Positions 1-5,803 are shown, counted from the stretch's first letter. The stretch: DNA of 5,803 bases from Prolixibacteraceae bacterium (GCA_027451165.1 DAIDJX010000216.1:1-5803); one strand, 5' to 3'. A program made the numbers and translations. Notes: generated from the sequence alone by a model not told the origin.

Positions 1-4
1 CAAC

Positions 5-976
5 ATGGCAGGAGAAATTATCCGGGAGCCCATTGAAGATTTCGGGCTCAGCAAAAAAGGAAAATCCAACACTCTCTTTTCCAAGATCGGGATTGTCGGA
101 TGCGGCCTGGTCGGGCAAAACCTTGCGAGGGTAGCCGCTTACTATGGCATTGAAGTCATTTTTATTGAAGTCTCCCAGGAAAAGATTGATGAAGCTTTTG
201 CAGGTATCAATAAAATGATGGATCACCGGATTCAACACTGGGGGTTGACCGAAAGTGAAAAACGGGCCCACCTCAGCAGAATCCAGGGGACGACAGATTA
301 TAACATGCTGAAGGATTGTGATTTTGTGGTGGAAGCCATCCGTGCAGTTGACCGGGGTATAAAAGTGAAGGAAAGAAAGGAAATCTTTAAAAAGATTGAA
401 GCTGTTGTTGACCGGAACTGTATCATAGCCACCAACTCCACTACGGTGATCATTACCGAGCTGGCATCTGACCTCGAATTCAGGGACCGGTGTATCAGCA
501 TCCACTTTTTCGTAAACTCCCCGGAGGCAAGGATCATGGAGGTGACCAAAGGCCTGTATACTTCAGACGAATGTTACAACAAGGTTTGCAAATTTGTTAA
601 ACTGATCAACCGTACCATCGTTCCGGTAGAAGAATCCGCCGGACTGGTCAGCATCCGTATTTTTGTGGTGGCCCTCAATGAAGCCTGTGAGTTGCTCCTC
701 GAAGGGGTTTCCAACCTGGAGGATATTGATACCACTATGAAAATTGGTTTCGGCATGAGGCAGGGTCTCTTTGAAGTAGCAGACAGGATCGGCCTTGACA
801 AGGTGGTACGCTGGATGGAAAACATTTATGGTGAATTCGGCGATGTCAGGTATAAACCATCACCGTACATCAAGAAACTGGTCAGGGCTAAGCACATGGG
901 CGTCACGACCGGACAGGGATTTTACCTTTACGATGAAAAGGGAGTAAAAATCCCGGTTAAACCCCGGGTATGCTAA
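5..976 (+). CDS. 3-hydroxyacyl-CoA (3-hydroxybutyryl-CoA) dehydrogenase-like protein, variant active site
   Basis: A 323-residue protein with the two-domain layout of the 3-hydroxyacyl-CoA dehydrogenase family, which oxidises or reduces 3-hydroxyacyl-CoA with NAD(H) in the cytosol. Seen in the sequence: a Rossmann dinucleotide motif GCGLVG at 32-37, acidic Glu55 at the end of the second strand (suggesting NAD rather than NADP), VVEAI at 108-112, NSTT at 144-147, catalytic-type His167 in IHFF with its partner Glu179, and a C-terminal helical domain ending in TTGQGFYLYD (301-310). Departures from the family: the usual NR pair is Ile217-Arg218, the HFFNP motif reads HFFVN, the active-site Ser is Thr146, and there is a loop of about five extra residues after VVEAI. 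About 27 residues precede the Rossmann strand, more than usual. ATG at 5 is the first visible start, but only one codon lies upstream in the window, so a longer protein is possible. It heads the acid-forming operon, which points to acyl-CoA chemistry. The family is certain; the exact reaction is not. Confidence 0.88.
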   Translation: MAGEIIREPIEDFGLSKKGKSNTLFSKIGIVGCGLVGQNLARVAAYYGIEVIFIEVSQEKIDEAFAGINKMMDHRIQHWGLTESEKRAHLSRIQGTTDYNMLKDCDFVVEAIRAVDRGIKVKERKEIFKKIEAVVDRNCIIATNSTTVIITELASDLEFRDRCISIHFFVNSPEARIMEVTKGLYTSDECYNKVCKFVKLINRTIVPVEESAGLVSIRIFVVALNEACELLLEGVSNLEDIDTTMKIGFGMRQGLFEVADRIGLDKVVRWMENIYGEFGDVRYKPSPYIKKLVRAKHMGVTTGQGFYLYDEKGVKIPVKPRVC

Positions 977-993
977 TCTAAAAAATTGTTTTT

Positions 994-2205
994 ATGAAAG
1001 TATTGGTTCTTAACTGCGGAAGCAGTTCCATCAAATATCAGCTCTTTGATATGGATACCCGCACCGTAATCACTAAAGGGGGTATCGAAAAACTGGCCAT
1101 GAAAGGCTCCTTCCTGAAACACGTCAGGCAGGATGGACAAGTAGTGCTTTTTGAAGGGGAAATCATTGACCATAAAATCGGCATTGAATATATCCTGGGC
1201 GTTTTAACAAGCCCGAAACATGGATGTCTTTCCAGCCTGAATGAAATCGATGCGGTTGGACACCGTGTGGTGCACGGAGGAGAAAAATTCAGCAGCAGTG
1301 TCTTTATTACCGATGAAGTAAAAGCGGTTCTGGAAGAGATGACCGTTCTGGCCCCGTTGCACAATCCACCCAATCTGAAAGGGATTTATGCCATGGAGGA
1401 ACTGATTCCCGGCATTCCGCAGGTGGGGGTATTCGACACAGCCTTCCACCAGACCATGGAGCCCCATGCCTATATGTACGGAATTCCCTACATCCTCTAT
1501 AAAAAGCACGCCATCCGCCGTTACGGTTTTCACGGAACCAGCCACAGGTATGTCAGCCAGAGGGTCTGTGAAGTGCTGGGCCGGGACATCAATAACCAGA
1601 AAATCATCACCTGCCACCTTGGGAACGGCGCCTCTATAGCAGCCGTTAAGCATGGCAAATCAGTGGACACCTCCATGGGATTTACCCCACTGGAAGGCCT
1701 TATTATGGGCACCCGTGCCGGAGATCTGGACATCGGTGCCGTGACCTTCATTATGGAAAAAGAAGAACTGGGATTGCGTTCCGCTAATTCGCTCTTTAAC
1801 AAACACAGCGGTATGTTAGGACTAACGGGTGTTTCCTCCGATATGCGTGAAATTGAAAAAGCAGCAAACGAAGGTAATGAGCGGGCCAAGCTGGCGCTGA
1901 GCATTTACAGTTACCGTGTCAAGAAATATATCGGGTCATATGCTGCAGCAGCCATGGGAGGGCTCGATATCATTGTCTTCACCGGTGGAATAGGGGAGAA
2001 TGACTGTCCAGTCAGGGAAGAGGCTCTTTCCGGTCTGGAATATATGGGTATCCAGCTGGATGTTGAAAAAAACAAGGGATTCCGTTCAGAAGGAGAAATC
2101 ACCGTCCCCGGGTCAAAGGTGAAAGTGATGGTTATCCCAACCAACGAAGAACTGATGATCGCCGCGGATACGGAATCCATTATCAATAAAATGAAAAACA
2201 TGTAG
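994..2205 (+). CDS. ackA: acetate kinase
   Basis: A complete 403-residue acetate kinase, the usual length for the family (about 400). It interconverts acetyl phosphate plus ADP and acetate plus ATP in the cytosol. The ASKHA-fold signature residues align with the known Methanosarcina enzyme almost number for number: Asn7 in LNCGSSSIKY (6-15), Arg91 in GHRVVHGGE (89-97), Asp148 in VFDTAFHQTM (146-155), His180 in YGFHGTSH (177-184), the HLGNGAS loop (208-214), Arg241 in MGTRAGDLD (238-246), the TGGIGEN adenine-site motif (330-336) and Glu385 in PTNEELMIA (382-390). No key residue is missing. The ATG follows the upstream stop by 17 nt, and the AT-rich leader has no Shine-Dalgarno sequence, as is common in Bacteroidota. 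Its stop codon TAG lies inside a 28-bp palindrome. No phosphotransacetylase gene is adjacent; the next gene is a phosphotransbutyrylase. Substrate preference for acetate over propionate cannot be read from sequence alone. Confidence 0.97.
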   Translation: MKVLVLNCGSSSIKYQLFDMDTRTVITKGGIEKLAMKGSFLKHVRQDGQVVLFEGEIIDHKIGIEYILGVLTSPKHGCLSSLNEIDAVGHRVVHGGEKFSSSVFITDEVKAVLEEMTVLAPLHNPPNLKGIYAMEELIPGIPQVGVFDTAFHQTMEPHAYMYGIPYILYKKHAIRRYGFHGTSHRYVSQRVCEVLGRDINNQKIITCHLGNGASIAAVKHGKSVDTSMGFTPLEGLIMGTRAGDLDIGAVTFIMEKEELGLRSANSLFNKHSGMLGLTGVSSDMREIEKAANEGNERAKLALSIYSYRVKKYIGSYAAAAMGGLDIIVFTGGIGENDCPVREEALSGLEYMGIQLDVEKNKGFRSEGEITVPGSKVKVMVIPTNEELMIAADTESIINKMKNM

Positions 2206-2229
2206 GGGCAGATGGCCATCTGCCCCTAC
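2202..2229. repeat. perfect 28-bp palindrome at the ackA-ptb junction
   Basis: Two 14-bp arms, GTAGGGGCAGATGG and its exact reverse complement, meet with no spacer. In RNA this would give a 12-bp stem with a GGCC loop. It contains the ackA stop codon (TAG at 2203) and a spurious ATG at 2212 near its centre. No T-tract follows, so it is not a standard terminator. It looks like a small dispersed palindromic (REP-like) element inside the operon. It could stabilise or process the mRNA or tune expression of ptb-buk against ackA, but these roles are inferred. Confidence 0.85.
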
Positions 2230-2256
2230 TGCCCATACATGATGGAACCAAATATT

Positions 2257-3156
2257 ATGATCCGAAAATTAGCCGAAATTTTGCCTGCATTACAAAACCG
2301 CCCGGTAAAACGACTGGTCGCGGTCAATGCAGTGGATGAACACACCCTCGATGCTGTGGAAGAAGCCGTAAAAGCCGGTTTCATCCAGGCTACCCTAACC
2401 GGCGATCCGGAGAAAATCGGGGCTACCTGCCGGAAAATGGGGATTGACCAGGGGATGTTTACCATCATTCCAGCCTATTCCGAAGAAGAGGCAGCCGTGA
2501 AGGGGATTGAGCTGGTTGCATCGGGTCAGGCCAATATTTTGATGAAGGGTTTGCTCAGCACTGATAAATACATGCGCGCCATACTGAACAAGGACATGGG
2601 ACTGGTTTCTCCCAAAGCCATCCTCAGCCATGTCGCCGTCATGGAAAACAGCGAATATCACAAGTTGTTGATTGTTAGTGATGTGGCAATAATTCCCTAT
2701 CCCGATCTCTCTCAGAAAATTATTCAGACCGGCTATCTTATCCGGGTTGCAGGGATGTTGGGTATCGACATACCGAAGGTGGCGCTGATTGCTGCCACAG
2801 AACAGGTGCTTGCCGCTATTCCAGCTTGTACTGATGCTGCCGTGATTTCCAAAATGGCTGAAAGGGGACAGATTCCCGGAGCGATTGTGGACGGTCCGCT
2901 GGCTTTTGATGTAGCCATTGACAAGGAATCTGCAGAGATCAAAAAGATCACCTCTCCCGTTGCCGGAGATGCTGATTGCCTGCTGTTTCCCAATATCGAC
3001 TCGGGAAATGTCTTTTACAAGATGAACACCAAGATGTGCCACTCGGAACAGGCAGCCATTGTGATGGGGGCTAAGGTTCCGGTGGTGCTCTCCAGTCGTG
3101 GCGACACCATGCTGACTAAGTTTTATTCCATTGCACTGGCAGCTTTAATGGCCTAA
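2257..3156 (+). CDS. ptb: phosphate butyryltransferase (phosphotransbutyrylase)
   Basis: Catalyses butyryl-CoA plus phosphate to butyryl phosphate plus CoA, the step before butyrate kinase; many members also accept branched-chain acyl-CoAs. Counted from ATG 2257 the protein has 299 residues, matching the family (about 300). Motifs of the phosphate acetyl/butyryltransferase fold are visible: LMKGLLSTDKYMR (95-107), SHVAVME (124-130), VSDVAIIPYPD (140-150), ISKMAERGQIPGA (197-209), VDGPLAFDVAIDKESAE (211-227), the SPVAGDADCL stretch leading to FPNIDSGN (233-251), and SSRGD (279-283). The frame stays open upstream to ATG 2212, and ATGs also occur at 2239 and 2242. I prefer 2257 because MIRKLAEILPAL is the normal family N-terminus, while the 15 residues upstream are translated partly from a 28-bp palindrome. 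A weak GGAA lies 9 nt before 2257. The gene is followed after 13 nt by butyrate kinase, its usual partner. Confidence 0.95.
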   Translation: MIRKLAEILPALQNRPVKRLVAVNAVDEHTLDAVEEAVKAGFIQATLTGDPEKIGATCRKMGIDQGMFTIIPAYSEEEAAVKGIELVASGQANILMKGLLSTDKYMRAILNKDMGLVSPKAILSHVAVMENSEYHKLLIVSDVAIIPYPDLSQKIIQTGYLIRVAGMLGIDIPKVALIAATEQVLAAIPACTDAAVISKMAERGQIPGAIVDGPLAFDVAIDKESAEIKKITSPVAGDADCLLFPNIDSGNVFYKMNTKMCHSEQAAIVMGAKVPVVLSSRGDTMLTKFYSIALAALMA

Positions 3157-3169
3157 ATCGTTCTGAGTT

Positions 3170-4261
3170 ATGGGTGATATTCTGATCCTTGCCATAAATC
3201 CGGGCTCCACCTCCACCAAGATGGCCGTTTATGAAGGGGAGAAATGCATCCTGACCAAAACCATCCGCCATTCTGTGGATGAAATCTCCAGGTACCGGAA
3301 AATTACCGACCAGTTTGATTTCAGGAAAGGACTGATCATTGATGTATTGGTGGAGGAGGGGATCAACGTCGATTCCATCAAGCATATTATCGGGCGGGGT
3401 GGGCTGACGTGGCCGCTGGAATCGGGTGTTTACCTGGTCAACAACCTTATGCTGGAACATGCACGGGAAGGTGTGATGGGGGAACACGCCAGCAACCTGG
3501 GGCCGCTGATTGCCGATTATATTGCAAACCAGATTCCGGCAGCCAGGGCATACATCGCCGATCCTGTGGTTACCGATGAACTGGAGCCCATCGCCCGTAT
3601 TTCAGGGCACCCCCGCTTTCAGCGGCTTTCAATATTTCATGCCCTCAACCAGAAAGCTATTGCCCGCACCCATGCAAAAGTTACCGGCCGGAATTATGAA
3701 GATTTGAACCTGATTGTGACCCACCTGGGTGGAGGAATTTCTGTTGGCGCCCATCACAATGGCAGGGTCATCGATGTGAACAATGCCCTGAACGGGGAAG
3801 GTCCGTTCAGCCCCGAAAGAGCCGGAACATTGCCCGTTTTCCAACTGATCGATTTGTGTTTCAGCGGAAAGTTTTCCAAAGACCAAATCCAGCGGATGGT
3901 GGTTGGAGAAGGAGGGTATGTCGCTTATCTCGGCACCAACAACGCCCTTGAAGTGCAGCAGTCAGCCGAAAAGGAAGATCAAAAGGCAGCCTTCATCCAG
4001 GATGCCCTTGGCTACCAGGTGGCAAAGCTGATCGGGGAAATGGCGGTCGTACTCAATGGGGTAGTGGATGCAATATTGTTGACCGGCGGTCTGGCCTTCA
4101 ACAAATACCTGGTCCACTACATTAAAAATAAAGTAGGATTCATCGCCCCGGTTTTTACCTATCCCGGGGAAGATGAACTGGAAGCGCTGGCCATGAATGC
4201 TTTACGCGTTGCCAAAGGTGAAGTGCAAGCCAAACATTACCAGGGACGCGAACCGTCCTGA
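3170..4261 (+). CDS. buk: butyrate kinase
   Basis: A 363-residue butyrate kinase of the ASKHA superfamily, close to the usual length of about 355. It transfers phosphate from butyryl phosphate to ADP, giving butyrate and ATP, and completes the Ptb-Buk route in the cytosol. Visible signatures: INPGSTSTK (9-17), GRGG (75-78), DPVVTDE (131-137), FHALNQKA around His157 (156-163), THLGGGISVGAH (184-195), GPFSPERAGTLP (211-222), GEGGY (246-250), the adenine-site LTGGLAFN (304-311) and YPGEDELEALAM (331-342). No catalytic motif is missing. The tail after RVAKGE is slightly longer than typical and runs up to a palindromic repeat region that starts just past the stop. ATG 3170 is the only sensible start: it lies 13 nt after the ptb stop and directly opens the first beta strand. 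Some family members prefer isobutyrate or other branched acids, so the physiological substrate could be a branched-chain acyl phosphate. Confidence 0.97.
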   Translation: MGDILILAINPGSTSTKMAVYEGEKCILTKTIRHSVDEISRYRKITDQFDFRKGLIIDVLVEEGINVDSIKHIIGRGGLTWPLESGVYLVNNLMLEHAREGVMGEHASNLGPLIADYIANQIPAARAYIADPVVTDELEPIARISGHPRFQRLSIFHALNQKAIARTHAKVTGRNYEDLNLIVTHLGGGISVGAHHNGRVIDVNNALNGEGPFSPERAGTLPVFQLIDLCFSGKFSKDQIQRMVVGEGGYVAYLGTNNALEVQQSAEKEDQKAAFIQDALGYQVAKLIGEMAVVLNGVVDAILLTGGLAFNKYLVHYIKNKVGFIAPVFTYPGEDELEALAMNALRVAKGEVQAKHYQGREPS

Positions 4262-4268
4262 GTCCCAC

Positions 4269-4319
4269 GGGAGACGGACTTTCCAAAGTCCCCGGGAAAC
4301 GGACTTTCCAAAGTCCGTT
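4269..4319. repeat. two tandem 25-bp palindromic repeat units downstream of buk
   Basis: Unit 1 (4269-4293) and unit 2 (4294-4318) differ at 3 of 25 positions. Each carries the palindromic core GGACTTT-CC-AAAGTCC. In unit 2 the arms extend to 10 bp (4298-4307 and 4310-4319). The right arm of unit 1 can also pair with the left arm of unit 2 (4285-4291 with 4301-4307, 9-nt loop), so alternative hairpins are possible. The array lies 8-58 nt after the buk stop and ahead of the terminator hairpin. It is probably a dispersed intergenic palindromic repeat; function unknown. Confidence 0.85.
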
Positions 4320-4328
4320 AATTCTTAT

Positions 4329-4363
4329 ATGCGGAAAAAGGATTCTCCGCATCCCGGTTTTTT
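4329..4363 (+). terminator. Rho-independent terminator of the hbd-like/ackA/ptb/buk operon
   Basis: A 7-bp perfect stem, ATGCGGA (4329-4335) with TCCGCAT (4346-4352), has a 10-nt loop and is followed five bases later by TTTTTT (4358-4363). It sits 68 nt after the buk stop. The T-tract reaches the stop codon of the convergent gene (4362-4364). On the opposite strand the hairpin is not followed by a T-run, so it works best in the + direction. The stem is modest and the five-base gap before the T-tract is longer than ideal, so the call is likely but not certain. Confidence 0.65.
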
Positions 4364-5594
4364 ATTTGAAGAACTTATTCTGGAAAATATTCACCGCAAT
4401 AAAACCGAATATTCCCGTTGCCAGAATGAGCGCCAGATCCACCACATGCCCCATAAGTTTCCCTCTCTTTCTGATCAGAACAATTTGCACAATCACCAGT
4501 AATACACTTACGATCAGCCAAATAAATCCCTTGCTGAACGAAAAGTAGAAATTGTGGTAGTTGCTGTTGTCATCGCTGAGGCTCAGCTGAAAGGGAAACA
4601 AACCAGCAAACCAACGACCGATGTTAGTCTCAGACCGTACCGGCCAGGTTTCGTTGAATTCCGTGATTTTCCGGTATTCCTTATCCAGCACCACATCCCT
4701 GACAAATCCATTACCGCCAATGATCACATTGTAATGGAAAATATCCCCGTAAATCCGGAGTTCCTCCTTTTCCGGATGGAAATTACCCACCGGCAGTTTC
4801 ACCAGTTCATACTCATCCTGGGTAAGAATATAGATATCTCCTTTATTGTCAAAAAGATAGGCATAGAATTTTTTGTCTTTAAAATCCACACAGGCAATGT
4901 GGCTAAAACGGATTTCACCTGGTAGTTCTGCTTTTTTGACAAAAGGTTCCCCTTTGATCATCTTCAGGTGAAAGAGCTGATGGTGGGAATCAAGGATAAA
5001 ATACCCTTCATCGCATGATTTGCGGGTGGTGGGAATTCCTGCGACCATCAAAGCAGGAAATTCAAATCCCCGGTTGTAAAGGGCAGCAGAAAACTTCCGG
5101 CTTTTTTCTTCGGAAATCTGATTGCCTTTTGCGTTGATAAATTCCAGCCGCCAGGTGATCCTGAAAAAATCTTCCGGCATTTCAAGGTTGGCCCGGCCTG
5201 ATTCCGATTCGAACAGGGGCCATAAACCCGGGTCAGGCGTATTGAGGTCGGTCGGCTGGTAATTGAAGAAAGTCCTATTCATATTGATTTCGTGGACATC
5301 CATAGCCACCCCGTTGATGGTATCTTTCATGGTACCTGAAATCATCAGCTGACGCATAAAGAAAAGGGGTAGTCTTTCCTCGTATTCTTCCCTTGTATAA
5401 GTGTTCCCGCGGGTATCTTCACGGACAATCTTATCCCCGGTGCGCTGGATCAGGAAATCATTTTCCACGCAACTATACAACACAATCGGTTTTCGGATAG
5501 GGGTGTCAAATGCCATCCACCACATTTGCGGAACAACGGCCGACAAGGCCAGCGTGGTTACCAGAACCAGGATATATCGACTTATTCTGATCAT
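4362..5594 (-). CDS. DUF4857-like membrane-anchored protein of unknown function
   Basis: A 410-residue protein that I recognise by overall look as a DUF4857-type Bacteroidota protein; no biochemical function is known to me. Seen: an N-terminal membrane segment (about 6-28, no lipobox Cys), a large soluble region (about 30-354) presumably outside the cytoplasm, then two C-terminal hydrophobic helices (about 357-374 and 384-404) separated by a basic loop RKRGK (375-379). The segment EERLPLFFMRQLMISG (72-87) is the part most reminiscent of the family. Residues 195-315 contain repeated short strand patterns (GYFILD, KFYAYLF, GDIYIL, YNVIIGGNGF) that resemble beta-propeller blades, which is an inference. 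The start follows the stop of the upstream membrane-protein gene by 1 nt and has a good Shine-Dalgarno sequence. Coupling to a polytopic membrane protein suggests an accessory part of a transport or envelope complex, possibly ABC-type. The gene is convergent with the butyrate operon and probably unrelated to it. Confidence 0.8.
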   Translation of the reverse strand: MIRISRYILVLVTTLALSAVVPQMWWMAFDTPIRKPIVLYSCVENDFLIQRTGDKIVREDTRGNTYTREEYEERLPLFFMRQLMISGTMKDTINGVAMDVHEINMNRTFFNYQPTDLNTPDPGLWPLFESESGRANLEMPEDFFRITWRLEFINAKGNQISEEKSRKFSAALYNRGFEFPALMVAGIPTTRKSCDEGYFILDSHHQLFHLKMIKGEPFVKKAELPGEIRFSHIACVDFKDKKFYAYLFDNKGDIYILTQDEYELVKLPVGNFHPEKEELRIYGDIFHYNVIIGGNGFVRDVVLDKEYRKITEFNETWPVRSETNIGRWFAGLFPFQLSLSDDNSNYHNFYFSFSKGFIWLIVSVLLVIVQIVLIRKRGKLMGHVVDLALILATGIFGFIAVNIFQNKFFK

Positions 5595-5595
5595 T

Positions 5596-5803
5596 TTACA
5601 TTTCTCCTTTCCTGAAACGGTATCCTGAAAACAACAATGAGATGCTTAAAAGGGCGACCAAAATGGCCAACGGGACAAGCAGGGGAGCATAACTTCCCGA
5701 TACACCCGCTTTCAGGAAGAAGGGCACGAAAGCGCCGGCAGCCACCAGATACAAAAACCGGTAAAGCCATACAGGTTCAAGGATAATCAGGGCCCCAAGA
5801 AAA
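5596..5803 (-). CDS. C-terminal part of a polytopic membrane protein (5' end outside the window)
   Basis: An open frame enters from the right edge (first full codon at 5802) and ends at TAA 5598-5596, giving 68 residues. They read as two or three hydrophobic membrane segments: FLGALIIL at the edge, FLYLVAAGAFVPFFL (16-30) and LLVPLAILVALLSISLLF (41-58), followed by a positively charged tail YRFRKGEM. This fits the C-terminus of an integral inner-membrane protein with a cytoplasmic tail. The stop is 1 nt before the DUF4857-like gene, so the two are almost certainly co-transcribed and translationally coupled. From memory, DUF4857 genes often lie beside ABC-transporter components, so a permease-like subunit is plausible, but the fragment is too short to name a family. 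Confidence 0.75.
   Translation of the reverse strand, partial: FLGALIILEPVWLYRFLYLVAAGAFVPFFLKAGVSGSYAPLLVPLAILVALLSISLLFSGYRFRKGEM
5603..5608 (-). promoter_or_regulatory. Shine-Dalgarno sequence of the DUF4857-like gene
   Basis: On the minus strand AGGAGA (5608-5603) lies about 8-9 nt before ATG 5594, inside the last codons of the upstream membrane-protein gene. It fixes this ATG as the start and supports translational coupling. It stands out because the visible start regions of ackA, ptb and buk have no comparable motif. Confidence 0.6.

Noticed and set aside
1204..1653. 149-aa minus-strand open frame within ackA
   Set aside because: It is antisense to a fully conserved acetate kinase; the sequence is low in plausible motifs and follows from codon bias of ackA.
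2202..2229. Palindrome as a Rho-independent terminator of ackA
   Set aside because: No T-tract follows on either strand (downstream bases are CTGCCCATACATG), and ptb-buk follow closely as one apparent operon.
2212..2256. Cys-Pro-Tyr repeat (ICPYCPYM) at the start of the longest ptb frame, resembling a metal-binding motif
   Set aside because: It is translated from the palindrome and a nearby CTGCCC repeat upstream of the normal Ptb N-terminus, so it is probably untranslated.
2395..3042. 215-aa minus-strand open frame within ptb
   Set aside because: It is long, but antisense to a well-conserved gene, rich in His, Asn and Gly as expected of a reverse-frame shadow, and has no family resemblance.
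4269..4319. Two-repeat CRISPR array
   Set aside because: The units are directly abutting with no spacers, palindromic, and no cas genes are present.
4197..4502. 101-aa plus-strand open frame spanning the buk end and intergenic repeats
   Set aside because: It starts inside buk in another frame, crosses the palindromic repeats and terminator, and has no protein-like features.
4554..4925. 123-aa plus-strand open frame
   Set aside because: It lies wholly antisense to the DUF4857-like gene, has no recognisable domain or start context, and is best explained as a shadow of that gene.

Overview
The window looks like Bacteroidota DNA, probably an anaerobic fermentative member of Bacteroidales or a related order. 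This rests on the family-level look of the proteins (a DUF4857-type membrane protein, and Ptb and Buk sequences of Bacteroidota flavour), AT-rich start regions mostly without a Shine-Dalgarno sequence, and short palindromic intergenic repeats of a kind I associate with Bacteroidota. No taxonomic marker gene is present, so this placement is an inference.

Left part (1-4261, + strand): a tight four-gene fermentation operon with gaps of 17 nt, about 51 nt (including a palindrome) and 13 nt. In order it encodes a 3-hydroxybutyryl-CoA dehydrogenase-like protein, acetate kinase (AckA), phosphate butyryltransferase (Ptb) and butyrate kinase (Buk). Ptb and Buk together turn butyryl-CoA, or a branched-chain acyl-CoA, into the free acid plus ATP through the acyl phosphate. 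AckA does the matching last step for acetate. The dehydrogenase would normally supply the upstream beta-oxidation-like step, but it lacks the canonical active-site Asn and has other altered motifs, so its exact reaction is open. Crotonase, acyl-CoA dehydrogenase and thiolase genes are not in the window. The operon promoter is also not visible, because the first ORF begins at base 5.

Junctions: a perfect 28-bp palindrome spans the ackA stop codon and lies upstream of the most likely ptb start. After buk there are two tandem 25-bp copies of a different palindromic repeat, then a hairpin plus T-tract that acts as the operon terminator and reaches the stop codon of the convergent gene.

Right part (4362-5803, - strand): the 3' end of an operon reading toward the fermentation operon. 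It holds the C-terminal 68 codons of a polytopic membrane protein (cut by the window edge) and, 1 nt later, a complete 410-aa DUF4857-like protein with one N-terminal and two C-terminal membrane segments around a large, probably extracytoplasmic domain. Its function is unknown. I see no RNA genes, CRISPR arrays, transposases or phage genes.
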